Origin: Pseudonocardia hydrocarbonoxydans
GTDB lineage: Bacteria; Actinomycetota; Actinomycetes; Mycobacteriales; Pseudonocardiaceae
Length of the DNA stretch: 64,000 nt
Direction: 5' to 3'
NCBI RefSeq assembly: GCF_006539565.1
Contig: NZ_BJNG01000018.1
Span: forward strand, 124,001-188,000
A program made the translations under genes and the position numbers. Shown here in pieces: positions 37,013 to 46,100 of this stretch (the first letter of the stretch is position 1; each line of letters starts with the position of its first letter). The notes beneath the pieces are model-generated. The model did no database searches. It was not told the origin of the DNA and saw nothing but the letters and a program-made list of their open reading frames with translations.

Positions 37013-37675
37013 GTGTCCGCGTCGCCGAGCAGCCCGCCGGCCGCCCCGTCCGCGGGTCCCGGCCGGCGCATCGCGATCCCGGACCCGGCGCGGGTCGTCG
37101 TGCTCGTCTCCGGGTCCGGCACGCTGCTGCAGGCCCTCCTCGACGCCGGCCCGCCCGCGCAGGTGGTGGCCGTGGGGGCCGACCGGCCCGGTATCGAGGG
37201 GCTGGCCCGCGCCGAGCGGCGGGGCATCCCGACCTTCGTGCTCCGCGTCGCCGACCGCCCCGACCGCGCCGCCTGGGACCTCGCGCTCGCCGACGCCGTC
37301 GCCGCGCACCGGCCCGACCTGGTCGTCAGTGCCGGGTTCATGAAGATCCTCGGTCCGGGGTTCCTGTCCGGGGTCGGCGCCCCGGTCCTCAACACCCACC
37401 CGGCGCTGCTGCCGTCGTTCCCCGGGGTCCACGGCGTCGCCGACGCGCTGGCCTACGGCGTCAAGGTCACCGGCGCCACCGTCCACCTCGTCGACGAGGG
37501 CATGGACACCGGCCCGGTGCTCGCGCAGGCCGCCGTGCCGATCGAACCCGGCGACACCGTCGCCACGCTGCACGAACGCATCAAGATCGAGGAGCGGCGG
37601 TTGCTCGTGGGCACCGTCGCCGCGCTGGCCCGGCAGGGGGCCACCGTGACCGGACGAGAGGTGACCATCCCGTGA
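37013..37675 (+). CDS. purN: Phosphoribosylglycinamide formyltransferase
   Basis: Transfers formyl from 10-formyl-THF to GAR in purine synthesis. It has 220 residues with a 20-residue Pro/Ser-rich N-terminal extension before [20 protein letters not shown]. The formyl-folate site is [15 protein letters not shown] (catalytic Asn and His) and the catalytic Asp is in [15 protein letters not shown] 37013 follows a CGAGGAG ribosome-binding site. The stop overlaps the purH start (GTGA). Confidence 0.96.
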   Translation: MSASPSSPPAAPSAGPGRRIAIPDPARVVVLVSGSGTLLQALLDAGPPAQVVAVGADRPGIEGLARAERRGIPTFVLRVADRPDRAAWDLALADAVAAHRPDLVVSAGFMKILGPGFLSGVGAPVLNTHPALLPSFPGVHGVADALAYGVKVTGATVHLVDEGMDTGPVLAQAAVPIEPGDTVATLHERIKIEERRLLVGTVAALARQGATVTGREVTIP

Positions 37676-39249
37676 GCTCGGAGCGCAGGCCCGTGAAGAG
37701 GGCGCTGATCAGCGTCTACGACAAGGCGGGGCTGCTGGAGCTGGCCACCGGTCTGCACGCGCTCGGGGTGGAGATCGTGTCCACCGGTTCCACCGCGCAG
37801 CGGATCGCCGACGCCGGGGTGCCGGTCACGCCGGTCGAGCAGCTGACCGGGTTCCCGGAGTGCCTCGACGGGCGGGTCAAGACCCTGCACCCGCGGGTGC
37901 ACGCCGGCCTGCTCGCCGACACCCGCAAGCCCGAGCACCTCGCGCAGCTGGCCGAGCTGGGCATCGCGCCGTTCGACCTGCTGGTGTCCAACCTCTACCC
38001 GTTCACCGCGACGGTCGCGTCGGGGGCGACGCCCGCGGAGTGCGTCGAGCAGATCGACATCGGCGGGCCCGCGATGGTCCGCGCGTCGGCGAAGAACCAC
38101 GACAGCATGGCCGTGGTGGTCGACCCGTCGCGCTACGGGTGGGCGCTGGAGCAGCTCAAGAGCGGCGGGTTCTCGCTGGAGGACCGGCGCCTGCTCGCCG
38201 CCGACGCGTTCCGGCACACCGCCACCTACGACGTCGCGGTGGCGTCGTGGATGGGCAGCGTCCTGGCCCCCGACCCGGGCAGCCCGGGGGCACCTCCCAG
38301 CCTGTTCCCGGTCTGGGCCGGGGCGACCTGGGAGCGCGCGGCGACGCTGCGCTACGGCGAGAACCCGCACCAGGCCGCCGCGCTCTACGTCTCCGGCGGC
38401 CCCGGCCTCGCGGCCGCGGAGCAGCTGCACGGCAAGGAGATGTCCTACAACAACTACGTCGACGCCGACGCGGCCTGGCGCGCGGCCCACGACCACGGCG
38501 ACGTCGCGTGCGTCGCGGTGATCAAGCACGCCAACCCGTGCGGGATCGCGGTCGGCACGGACGTCGCGGACGCGCACCGCAAGGCGCACGCGACCGACCC
38601 GGTCAGCGCGTTCGGCGGGGTGATCGCCACCAACGGCGAGGTCAGCGTCGAGATGGCGGAGCAGGTGGCGGAGATCTTCACCGAGGTCGTCCTCGCGCCC
38701 TCCTACGCCGACGGCGCGCTCGAGGTGCTCACCCGCAAGAAGAACGTGCGGGTGCTGCGCCTGCCGGTGGCCCCGTCGCGCACCGGCGCCGAGCTGCGGC
38801 CGATCACCGGCGGGCTGCTGCTGCAGCAGCGCGACGCCGTCGACGCCCCCGGCGACGACCCGGCGTCCTGGACCCTCGCCTGCGGGGACGCCGCGTCCCC
38901 CGAGGTGCTGGCCGACCTCGCGTTCGCCTGGCGGGCGTGCCGGTCGGTGAAGTCCAACGCGATCCTGCTGGCCGCCGGTGGCGCGGCGGTCGGCGTGGGG
39001 ATGGGGCAGGTCAACCGGGTCGACGCCGCGCGCCTCGCGGTGGCCCGCGCCGGCGACCGGGCCCGCGGCTCGGTGGCGGCGTCGGACGCCTTCTTCCCCT
39101 TCCCCGACGGCCTCGAGGTGCTGCTGGAGGCCGGCGTCCGCGCGGTCGTGCAGCCCGGCGGGTCGGTGCGCGACGCGGAGGTCACGGCGGCGGCGCAGGC
39201 CGCGGGCGTCACCCTCTACCTGACGGGCACGCGCCACTTCGCGCACTGA
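37672..39249 (+). CDS. purH: Bifunctional AICAR formyltransferase / IMP cyclohydrolase
   Basis: Performs the last two steps to IMP. It has 525 residues. The N-terminal cyclohydrolase (MGS-like) has [20 protein letters not shown], and [14 protein letters not shown]. The C-terminal transformylase has the catalytic Lys/His region [15 protein letters not shown] and [13 protein letters not shown], and ends [12 protein letters not shown]. Both substrate modules appear intact. It overlaps purN by four bases. IMP made here feeds guaB and guaA earlier in the window. Confidence 0.98.
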   Translation: MSSERRPVKRALISVYDKAGLLELATGLHALGVEIVSTGSTAQRIADAGVPVTPVEQLTGFPECLDGRVKTLHPRVHAGLLADTRKPEHLAQLAELGIAPFDLLVSNLYPFTATVASGATPAECVEQIDIGGPAMVRASAKNHDSMAVVVDPSRYGWALEQLKSGGFSLEDRRLLAADAFRHTATYDVAVASWMGSVLAPDPGSPGAPPSLFPVWAGATWERAATLRYGENPHQAAALYVSGGPGLAAAEQLHGKEMSYNNYVDADAAWRAAHDHGDVACVAVIKHANPCGIAVGTDVADAHRKAHATDPVSAFGGVIATNGEVSVEMAEQVAEIFTEVVLAPSYADGALEVLTRKKNVRVLRLPVAPSRTGAELRPITGGLLLQQRDAVDAPGDDPASWTLACGDAASPEVLADLAFAWRACRSVKSNAILLAAGGAAVGVGMGQVNRVDAARLAVARAGDRARGSVAASDAFFPFPDGLEVLLEAGVRAVVQPGGSVRDAEVTAAAQAAGVTLYLTGTRHFAH

Positions 39250-39269
39250 CCGACGGCGACCCCGGGGGC

Positions 39270-39370
39270 GGGGGACTCGGGGACGGGGGGACTCGGGGAC
39301 GGGGAACGGGGGACTCGCGGGTGTTGCCCGCGAGTCCCCCGTCCTGCGCTGCCGAGTCCCCCGTCCTGCG
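39270..39370. repeat. G-rich repeat cluster and terminator after purH
   Basis: Two copies of GGGGGACTCGGGGAC (39270-39284 and 39286-39300) are followed by a perfect 16-bp stem-loop, ACGGGGGACTCGCGGG (39306-39321) with CCCGCGAGTCCCCCGT (39327-39342) and loop TGTTG. Two copies of CGAGTCCCCCGTCCTGCG follow (39331-39348 and 39353-39370). Left repeats are complementary to right repeats, so several alternative hairpins can form. It acts at least as the purH terminator. The rest of the 301-base gap to imuA' holds only the imuA' promoter and SOS box. Confidence 0.75.
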
Positions 39371-39445
39371 TCCGCGGTCGACCGGTGGCGCCCGGTCCCG
39401 GGGTCGTGGGCACCACGGCCGATCGGTCGATACCCGGACCGGTTC

Positions 39446-39475
39446 TTGCCCCCCGCGTGCACCGGCGGTTACGCT
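39446..39475 (+). promoter_or_regulatory. Promoter of the imuA'-imuB operon
   Basis: TTGCCC (39446-39451), 18 bases and TACGCT (39470-39475) form a SigA-like promoter whose start point falls within the LexA box immediately downstream. Confidence 0.5.
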
Positions 39476-39476
39476 G

Positions 39477-39492
39477 TCGAACATCAGTTCGA
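39477..39492 (+). promoter_or_regulatory. LexA (SOS) box of imuA'-imuB
   Basis: TCGAAC-ATCA-GTTCGA, a perfect palindrome equal to the mycobacterial/actinobacterial SOS consensus. It lies directly after the -10 element and about 60 bases before the imuA' start. Confidence 0.93.
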
Positions 39493-39550
39493 GCACGCCG
39501 ACTTCCCACGGCGCGAGTGCCGGTTCATCTCGTGACGGGGGAGGCATGCC

Positions 39551-40303
39551 GTGGCCGAGGCCGCTGTCCGACGCATGCCCGGGGGCGGGTCCCGGGCCGA
39601 CGCCGCGAGCCGGCTGGAGCTGGCCCGCGGGGTGTTGCGCGGCCTGGAGGACCGGGCCGCCGGCATCCGTCCCGTCGGCGGGCCCGCCGCCGACGGGCGC
39701 GTGCTGCCGGTGGCCGGTCCGCTGGCCCGGCTGCTGCCGGCCGGGGGCCTGCGCCGGGGGTCCTCGGTCGCGGTGGTGGGCGGCCCGGGGGCCACCTCCC
39801 TGCTGCTGGCCCTGGTCGCCGAGGCGTCGGCGGAGGGGGCGTGGGTGGGGGTCGTCGGCCGTCCGGAGCTCGGGCTGGTCGCCGCCGCCGAGGCGGGCGT
39901 GCGGCTCGACCGGCTGGCGCTGGTACCCCGGCCGGGTCGCGACCTGCTGGCCGTCACGGTGGCCCTGCTCGACGGGATGGACGTCGTCGCGGTGGCGGGG
40001 GGCGGGGTGCGCGCGGCCGACCGGCAGCGGCTCGCCGCCCGGGCCCGTCAGCGGGGGGCGGTGCTGCTCGCGCTGGGTCCGTGGCCGGGGGCCGACGTCG
40101 AGCTGAGCTGCGCCGACGCGCAGTGGCAGGGCCTGGAGGGCGGGTCCGGGCGGCTGTGCGCGCGGCGGGTGCGGGTGGAGCTGCGGGGGAAGGGCCTCGG
40201 TCCGGGGAGGGGCGGGCGGCTGCTGCTGCCGTCCCGCGGCGGGGGGCCGGGTGGTGCGCCCGAGGTCGTCGTGCCGGAGCCGGCCGCCGTGGTGGCCGGA
40301 TGA
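39551..40303 (+). CDS. imuA': ImuA'-like SOS mutagenesis protein
   Basis: A RecA-like-fold accessory protein of the ImuA'-ImuB-DnaE2 mutasome, 250 residues. The recognisable core is GPLARLLPAGGLRRGSSVAVVGGPGATSLLLALVAEA. The P-loop-like GGPGATS lacks the canonical Lys, as in ImuA' proteins. DGMDVVAVAGGGV corresponds to the Walker B strand. Identification relies on this core, on the SOS box and on adjacency to imuB. GTG 39551 is preceded by GGGGGAGG. Sequence conservation in this family is low, hence the moderate confidence in any detailed role. Confidence 0.85.
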   Translation: MAEAAVRRMPGGGSRADAASRLELARGVLRGLEDRAAGIRPVGGPAADGRVLPVAGPLARLLPAGGLRRGSSVAVVGGPGATSLLLALVAEASAEGAWVGVVGRPELGLVAAAEAGVRLDRLALVPRPGRDLLAVTVALLDGMDVVAVAGGGVRAADRQRLAARARQRGAVLLALGPWPGADVELSCADAQWQGLEGGSGRLCARRVRVELRGKGLGPGRGGRLLLPSRGGGPGGAPEVVVPEPAAVVAG

Positions 40304-40324
40304 GGGGCTCCCGCGCGCCCGTGC

Positions 40325-40392
40325 TCATGATCGCCGCGAGTGGTCCGCGGGTGTCGCCCGTGACACCTCCCGGCCACTGTCCGCGATCATGA
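40325..40392 (+). other. Hairpin containing the imuB start codon
   Basis: TCATGATCGC (40325-40334) is perfectly complementary to GCGATCATGA (40383-40392), whose ATG (40389-40391) is the imuB start. Inner arms AGTGG/CCACT (40339-40343 with 40374-40378) and GGTGTC/GACACC (40350-40355 with 40362-40367) extend the fold. In RNA the start codon would be paired, so it may control imuB translation or be an intergenic palindromic element. Confidence 0.65.
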
Positions 40393-42224
40393 ACGAGCCG
40401 GTGCGGGTGCTGGCGCTGTGGTCGCCGGACTGGCCGGTCACCGCGGCCGCCCGGGCGGAGGGGGTGGCGCCGCACCGGCCCGCGGCGGTGGTGGTGGCCA
40501 ACCGGGTGCTGGCGTGCTCGGCGGTGGCCCGTGCGCACGGGGTCCGGCGCGGGCTCAACCGCCGGGAGGCGCAGGCCCGCTGCCCCGAGCTCGCGGTGCT
40601 CGCCCGCGACCCCGACCGCGACGCGCGCGCGTTCGAGCCCGTCGTCGTCGCGGTGGAGGAGCTGGCGCCCGGTGTCGAGATCGTCCGGCCGGGGTTGCTG
40701 GTGATGCCGGCCCGGGGCCCGGTCGGCTGGTTCGGCTCCGAGCAGGCCGCGGCGGAGCGGCTGGTCGACCAGGTGGCCGCGCGCACGGGCGTCGAGTGCC
40801 AGGTCGGGGTCGCCGACGGGCTGTTCGCCGCCGTCCTCGCGGCCCGGCGCGGGCTGGCGGTGGGTCCCGGCGACACACCGCCGTTCCTCGCCCCGCTCGG
40901 CGTCGAGGAGCTCGACCGCGAGCCCGACGCCGGCCGGGCCGATCTCGTCGACCTGCTGCGCCGCCTCGGCCTGCGCAGCCTCGGGGCGTTCGGCGCGCTC
41001 GACGCCGACGACGTCGCCTCCCGGTTCGGGGCCGACGCCGTGCTGGCCCACCGCCTCGCCCGCGGCCTCGACCCGCGTCCGCCGCTGCGTCGCCGCCCGC
41101 CCGAGGAGCTGGCCGTCGAGATCGAGCTGGACCCGCCGGTCGACCGCGTCGACGCCGCCGCGTTCGCCGCCCGCGGCCTGGCTGAGCGGCTGCACGCCGC
41201 GCTCGCCGGGCACGGACTGTCCTGCACCCGGCTGGGGATCGCGGCCCGCACCACGGCGGGGGAGGAGCTGCACCGGATCTGGCGCTGCGCCGAGCCGCTC
41301 TCGCCCTCCGGCACCGTCGACCGCGTCCGCTGGCAGCTCGACGCCTGGCTGGCGCGCGGCCACGCCGGGGAGGTGCGGTGGCTGCGGCTGACCCCGGAGG
41401 AGACGGTGACGGCCGGGGCGCTGCAGCTCGGGCTGTGGGGCGAGGCCGGGGAGGCCGACGCGCGGGCCGGGCGGGCGATGGTGCGGGTGCAGGCGCTGCT
41501 CGGGCCCGACGCGGTGGTCACCGCGGTGCTCGCCGGCGGCCGCGACCCCGCCGAGCAGGTGCGGCTGGTGCCCTGGGGGGACGAGCGGGAGCCCGGGGCG
41601 CCGCCGCCGCGCCGCACCCGCCGCACGGGCCCGGTGGGGGGACCGGACGCCGCGGGGGAGAGGGCCGGAGGAGAGCGGGATCCGGCCCCCGACGAGCCGG
41701 GCGCGTGGTCGTGGGGTGTGCGGCCGGGCGACGGCACGCCCCGCCGGGCCCCCGCGGGCTGGCCCGACGACGTGCTGCGTGCCACCGGGCGGGTCAGCGC
41801 CGTCGACCGGCCCGAGTCCGGGCACGCCCGCCCGAGCAACGCGCGCCGCCGCGCGGCCACGCGGTCGACCCCGATCGGCCGGCCCGCCGTCCCGGAGCCG
41901 GCGCCGTCGTGGCCGGGTCGCGTGCCCGCCCCGTCCCCGGCGACGGTCCCGGTCGAACCGCTGCCGGCCGAGCCCCTCGACGTCGGCGGCGCACCGGTCG
42001 GGCTCGCCGCCCCCGACCGGCTCACCGCCGCGCCGCACCGGGTCGCCGTCGACGGCGGCGCGGCCCGCGAGGTGCGGGGGTGGGCCGGGCCGTGGCCGCT
42101 GGAGCAGCGGTGGTGGGCCGGCGCCGGGCCCGTCAGCCGGATGCAGCTCGCCCTCGACGACGGCACGGCGCTGCTGCTCGCCCACCGCGACGGGAGGTGG
42201 TGGGTGGTCGGCGTCTACGACTGA
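40389..42224 (+). CDS. imuB: ImuB, catalytically inactive Y-family polymerase homologue
   Basis: The mutasome hub that links DnaE2 to the beta clamp. It has 611 residues with the Y-family fold. The metal-binding residues of active DinB proteins are missing: the N-terminal motif reads VLALWSPDWPV and the SIDEA-like motif reads VAVEEL. The clamp-binding motif QLGLW is at residues 346-350, as expected for ImuB. The region 390-520 is a disordered Pro/Arg-rich linker, and a C-terminal domain (GWAGPWPLEQRWW, LALDDGTALLLAHRDGRWWVVGVYD in parts) matches the ImuB tail that binds its partners. Confidence 0.94.
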   Translation: MNEPVRVLALWSPDWPVTAAARAEGVAPHRPAAVVVANRVLACSAVARAHGVRRGLNRREAQARCPELAVLARDPDRDARAFEPVVVAVEELAPGVEIVRPGLLVMPARGPVGWFGSEQAAAERLVDQVAARTGVECQVGVADGLFAAVLAARRGLAVGPGDTPPFLAPLGVEELDREPDAGRADLVDLLRRLGLRSLGAFGALDADDVASRFGADAVLAHRLARGLDPRPPLRRRPPEELAVEIELDPPVDRVDAAAFAARGLAERLHAALAGHGLSCTRLGIAARTTAGEELHRIWRCAEPLSPSGTVDRVRWQLDAWLARGHAGEVRWLRLTPEETVTAGALQLGLWGEAGEADARAGRAMVRVQALLGPDAVVTAVLAGGRDPAEQVRLVPWGDEREPGAPPPRRTRRTGPVGGPDAAGERAGGERDPAPDEPGAWSWGVRPGDGTPRRAPAGWPDDVLRATGRVSAVDRPESGHARPSNARRRAATRSTPIGRPAVPEPAPSWPGRVPAPSPATVPVEPLPAEPLDVGGAPVGLAAPDRLTAAPHRVAVDGGAAREVRGWAGPWPLEQRWWAGAGPVSRMQLALDDGTALLLAHRDGRWWVVGVYD

Positions 42225-42272
42225 CCGGGTGCCTGACCGGGGCTGTCAGGGTCGGCCGCGAGCCTGGGGTGC

Positions 42273-43121
42273 ATGCGGATCGCCGTCACCACCCCCACCG
42301 GCAACGTCGGCCGGCACGTCCTCGCGATGCTGGTGCGCGCCGGTCTGCGCCCGGTCGCCCTGCTGCGCGACCCGGCGCGGCTGCCCGAGGCCGTGCGCGG
42401 GCACGTCGACGCCGTGCGGGTCGACCTCACCGACGCCGACGCGGTCGTCGCCGCCACGGCGGGGGCCGACGCCCTGTTCTGGGTCGACCCGCCCGGCACC
42501 GGCGACGACCCGACCGCCCACTACGCCCGCCTCGGCGCGCACGCCGCCCGCGCCGTCACCGAGAACGGCATCGGCCGCACCGTGTTCCAGAGCAGCGTCG
42601 GGGCCGAGCTGCGCCACGGCGTCGGGGAGATCGACGGGCTCGCCCGCACCGAGGAGCTCCTCGACGCCACCGGCGCCCCGGTGCTGCACCTGCGCTGCGG
42701 GTTCTTCTTCACCAACCTGCTCCTGCAGCCGCTGTCCGGCGTCGTCCCGGTCGTGCTGCCGGTCGACCTGCCGATGCCCTGGGTGGCGCCGCGCGACATC
42801 GCGGAGGTGGCCGTCGGCCGTCTGCTCGCGGGCTGGACCGGCCGGCGGGTGCAGGCCGTGCACGGCCCCGAGGACCTGAGCTGGGAGCAGGCCACCGCGG
42901 TCGTCGCGCGGGCCACCGGCCGCCCGCTGCGCGCCGAGCGCGTGCCGGACGAGGAGATGCGCGGGATGCTGCGGGGCGCGGGCCTGGGGGAGCGCCAGGT
43001 GGAGTCGATCATGGGGATGTCCACCGGGATGCGCGACGGGTTCGTGTCCGAGCAGCCCCGTGACGCCACGACGACCACCCCCACCACGCTCGCCTCCTGG
43101 GCGTGGGACGAGCTGCGGTGA
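42273..43121 (+). CDS. NmrA-like NAD(P)-binding reductase/regulator inserted in the mutasome cassette
   Basis: An atypical short-chain dehydrogenase of 282 residues. The Rossmann motif is TTPTGNVGRHVLAMLVRAG (T-G-x-x-G), followed by LLRDPAR for cofactor ribose recognition and by ALFWVDPPG. The Tyr-x3-Lys catalytic pair of classical SDRs is absent, typical of NmrA/HSCARG-type proteins that sense NADP or act on small quinone/isoflavone substrates. It lies between imuB and dnaE2 in the same direction. GAGCCT (42260-42265) seven bases before ATG may give it its own leaderless transcript. A role in the mutasome is not established. Confidence 0.8.
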   Translation: MRIAVTTPTGNVGRHVLAMLVRAGLRPVALLRDPARLPEAVRGHVDAVRVDLTDADAVVAATAGADALFWVDPPGTGDDPTAHYARLGAHAARAVTENGIGRTVFQSSVGAELRHGVGEIDGLARTEELLDATGAPVLHLRCGFFFTNLLLQPLSGVVPVVLPVDLPMPWVAPRDIAEVAVGRLLAGWTGRRVQAVHGPEDLSWEQATAVVARATGRPLRAERVPDEEMRGMLRGAGLGERQVESIMGMSTGMRDGFVSEQPRDATTTTPTTLASWAWDELR

Positions 43122-43155
43122 GCCCGGGAGTGGTGGGCGCGACGTTGAGTCCGGA

Positions 43156-43171
43156 TCGAACGTGTGTTCGA
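43156..43171 (+). promoter_or_regulatory. LexA (SOS) box of dnaE2
   Basis: TCGAAC-GTGT-GTTCGA, a perfect SOS palindrome. It overlaps a putative promoter (TTGAGT 43145-43150, 17 bases, TCGACT 43168-43173) whose -10 ends six bases before ATG 43180, so LexA would block a leaderless dnaE2 transcript. Confidence 0.93.
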
Positions 43172-43179
43172 CTGTGGGC

Positions 43180-46100
43180 ATGGGCTGGAACAACCCGGAC
43201 GTCCCGTGGTCGGAGCTGGAGGCGGCGCTGTCCGGGCGTCCGCGCGACGGGGGCAGCCTCACCGGCGGGGCGGAGGCCGACGGGGGCGACAGCCCGGCGT
43301 GGTCGCGCAAGCGCGGCCCCTACGAGCCACCCGACCTGGAACGCCCGGCGGAGCGCGTCCCGTTCGCCGAGCTGCACTGCCACTCCAACTTCAGCTTCCT
43401 CGACGGCGCGAGCCACCCCGAGGAGCTGGTCGAGCAGGCCGCCCGGCTCGGTCTCGACGCGCTGGCGCTCACCGACCACGACGGCATGTACGGCGTGGTG
43501 CGGTTCGCCGAGGCCGCGGCCGAGGTGGGCCTGCCGACGGTGTTCGGCACGGAGCTGAGCCTGGGCCTGTCCGCCCCGCAGAACGGGGTGGCCGATCCCG
43601 AGGGGACCCACCTGCTCCTGCTGGCACGCGACCCGGACGGCTACCGCGCGCTGTGCCGCACCGTCAGCACCGCGCAGCTGCGCGGGCGGGAGAAGGGGCG
43701 CCCGGTCTACGACCTCGACGAGGTGGTGGCCGACACCGCGGGCCACGTGCTGGCGCTGACCGGCTGCCGCAAGGGCGCCGTGCGCCGCGCGCTGGAGACC
43801 GGTGGCGACCCGGCGAAGGAGCTGCGGTGGCTGCGGGAGAGGTTCGGGCACGTCGCCGTCGAGCTCACCCACCACGGCCTGCCCACCGACGGCGAGCGCA
43901 ACGACGCCCTGGCCGCGCTGGCCGCCGACGCCGGGCTGCCCACGATCGCCTCGACGGCCGCCCACTACGCCACCCCCGACCGGTTCCGCCTGGCCACGGC
44001 GCTGGCCGCGGTGCGCTCCCGGCGCAGCCTCGACGAGATCGACGGCTGGCTGCCCCCGGCGGGCACCGCGCACCTGCGCTCCGGTGCGGAGATGGCGGCC
44101 CGGTTCGACGCGCGGTACCCGGGCGCGGTGGCGCGGGCCGCGGAGTTCGGGCGGGAGTGCGCGTTCTCGATCCGGCTGGTGGCGCCGGACCTGCCACCGT
44201 TCCCGGTGCCACCGGGGGAGACCGAGGCGAGCTGGCTGCGGCAGCTCACCTGGCGCGGGGCGGCCCGGCGCTACGGCAGCCACGCCGAGTACGGCGCGGC
44301 GCTGGAGACGATCCAGCGCGAGCTCGCGATCATCGAGGACAAGAACTTCCCCGGCTACTTCCTGATCGTCCACGACATCGTGCAGTTCTGCCGCCGCGCC
44401 GACATCCTCTGCCAGGGCCGGGGCTCGGCCGCGAACTCCGCGGTCTGCTACGCGCTGGGCATCACCAACGTCGACGCCGTGGGGATGGGGCTGCTGTTCG
44501 AGCGGTTCCTGTCCCCGGCGCGCGAGGGCTACCCCGACATCGACCTCGACATCGAGTCCGGCCGCCGTGAGGAGGTGATCCAGTACGTCTACGCCACCCA
44601 CGGGCGGACCTGCGCGGCGCAGGTGGCGAACGTGATCACCTACCGGCCGCGGTCGGCGGTGCGCGACGTCGCGGGCGCGTTCGGGTTCTCCCCCGGCCAG
44701 CAGGACGCGTGGAGCAAGCGGATCGAGCGGTGGAACGGGGCGCCGGTCGTCGAGGGCATGCCCGAGCCGGTGAGCGAGCTGGCCGGGCAGCTGATCGGCT
44801 TCCCCCGCCACCTCGGTATCCACTCCGGCGGCATGGTCATCTGCGACCGGCCGGTGTCGGAGGTGGTGCCCGTCGAGTGGGCGCGGATGCAGGGCCGCAC
44901 CGTCGTGCAGTGGGACAAGGACGACTGCGCGTACGCCGGGCTCGTCAAGTTCGACCTGCTCGGGCTGGGGATGCTCACCGCGCTGCACCTGATGATCGAC
45001 CTCGTCGCCGAGCACACCGGGAAGAAGATCGAGCTGCACGAGCTGCAGCCCACCGACCCCGAGGTCTACGAGATGCTCTGCCGCGCCGACTCCGTCGGGG
45101 TGTTCCAGGTGGAGTCCCGCGCGCAGATGGCCACGCTGCCCCGGCTCAAGCCGCGGGAGTTCTACGACCTGGTCGTCGAGATCGCGCTGATCCGACCGGG
45201 GCCCATCCAGGGCGGCTCGGTGCACCCCTACATCCGGCGGCGCAACGGGCTGGAGAAGCCGGTCTACGACCACCCGCTGCTGGAGAACGCGCTGAAGAAG
45301 ACGCTCGGCGTCCCGCTGTTCCAGGAGCAGCTCATGCAGGTGGCCGTCGACGTCGCCGGCTTCTCCGCGGGCGACGCCGACGAGCTGCGCCGCGCGATGG
45401 GCGCCAAGCGCTCGACGGAGAAGATGGAGAAGCTGCGCGCGCGGTTCTTCGACGGGATGACGGCCAACGGGATCACCGGCGAGGTCGCGGACGGGATCTT
45501 CGCCAAGATGCTGGCCTTCGCCAACTTCGGCTTCCCGGAGAGCCACTCGATCAGCTTCGCGTCGCTGGTGTACTGGAGCGCCTGGTTCAAGCGGTACCAC
45601 CCGGCCGCGTTCTGCGCGGCGCTGCTCAACTCGCAGCCGATGGGGTTCTACTCGCCGCAGTCGCTGGTGGCCGACGCCCGGCGGCACGGGGTGCTCGCCC
45701 GCGGCCCGGACGTCAACCACGGCCGGTCCGAGGCGCTGCTGCAGAGCGATCCGCGCAGCGAGGGCGGGTTCGCGATCCGGCTGGGCACCGCGGAGGTGCG
45801 CGGGATCGGGCCCGACCTGGCCGAGCTGATCGACGCCGAGCGCGACCTGCGCGGCCCGTTCCGCGACCTCGCCGACCTCTCCCGGAGGGTGCGGCTCACC
45901 GGGCCGCAGGCCGAGGCGCTGGCCACGGCGGGGGCGTTCGGCTGCTTCGGTGTGGACCGGCGCTCGGCGCTGTGGGCGGCGGGCGTGGTGGCGTCGGTGC
46001 GGCCCGACCAGCTCCCGGGCACCGCGGTCGGCCTCGACGCGCCCGCGCTGCCCGGCATGACCGACGTCGAGCTCACCGTGGCCGACGTCTGGGCCACCGG

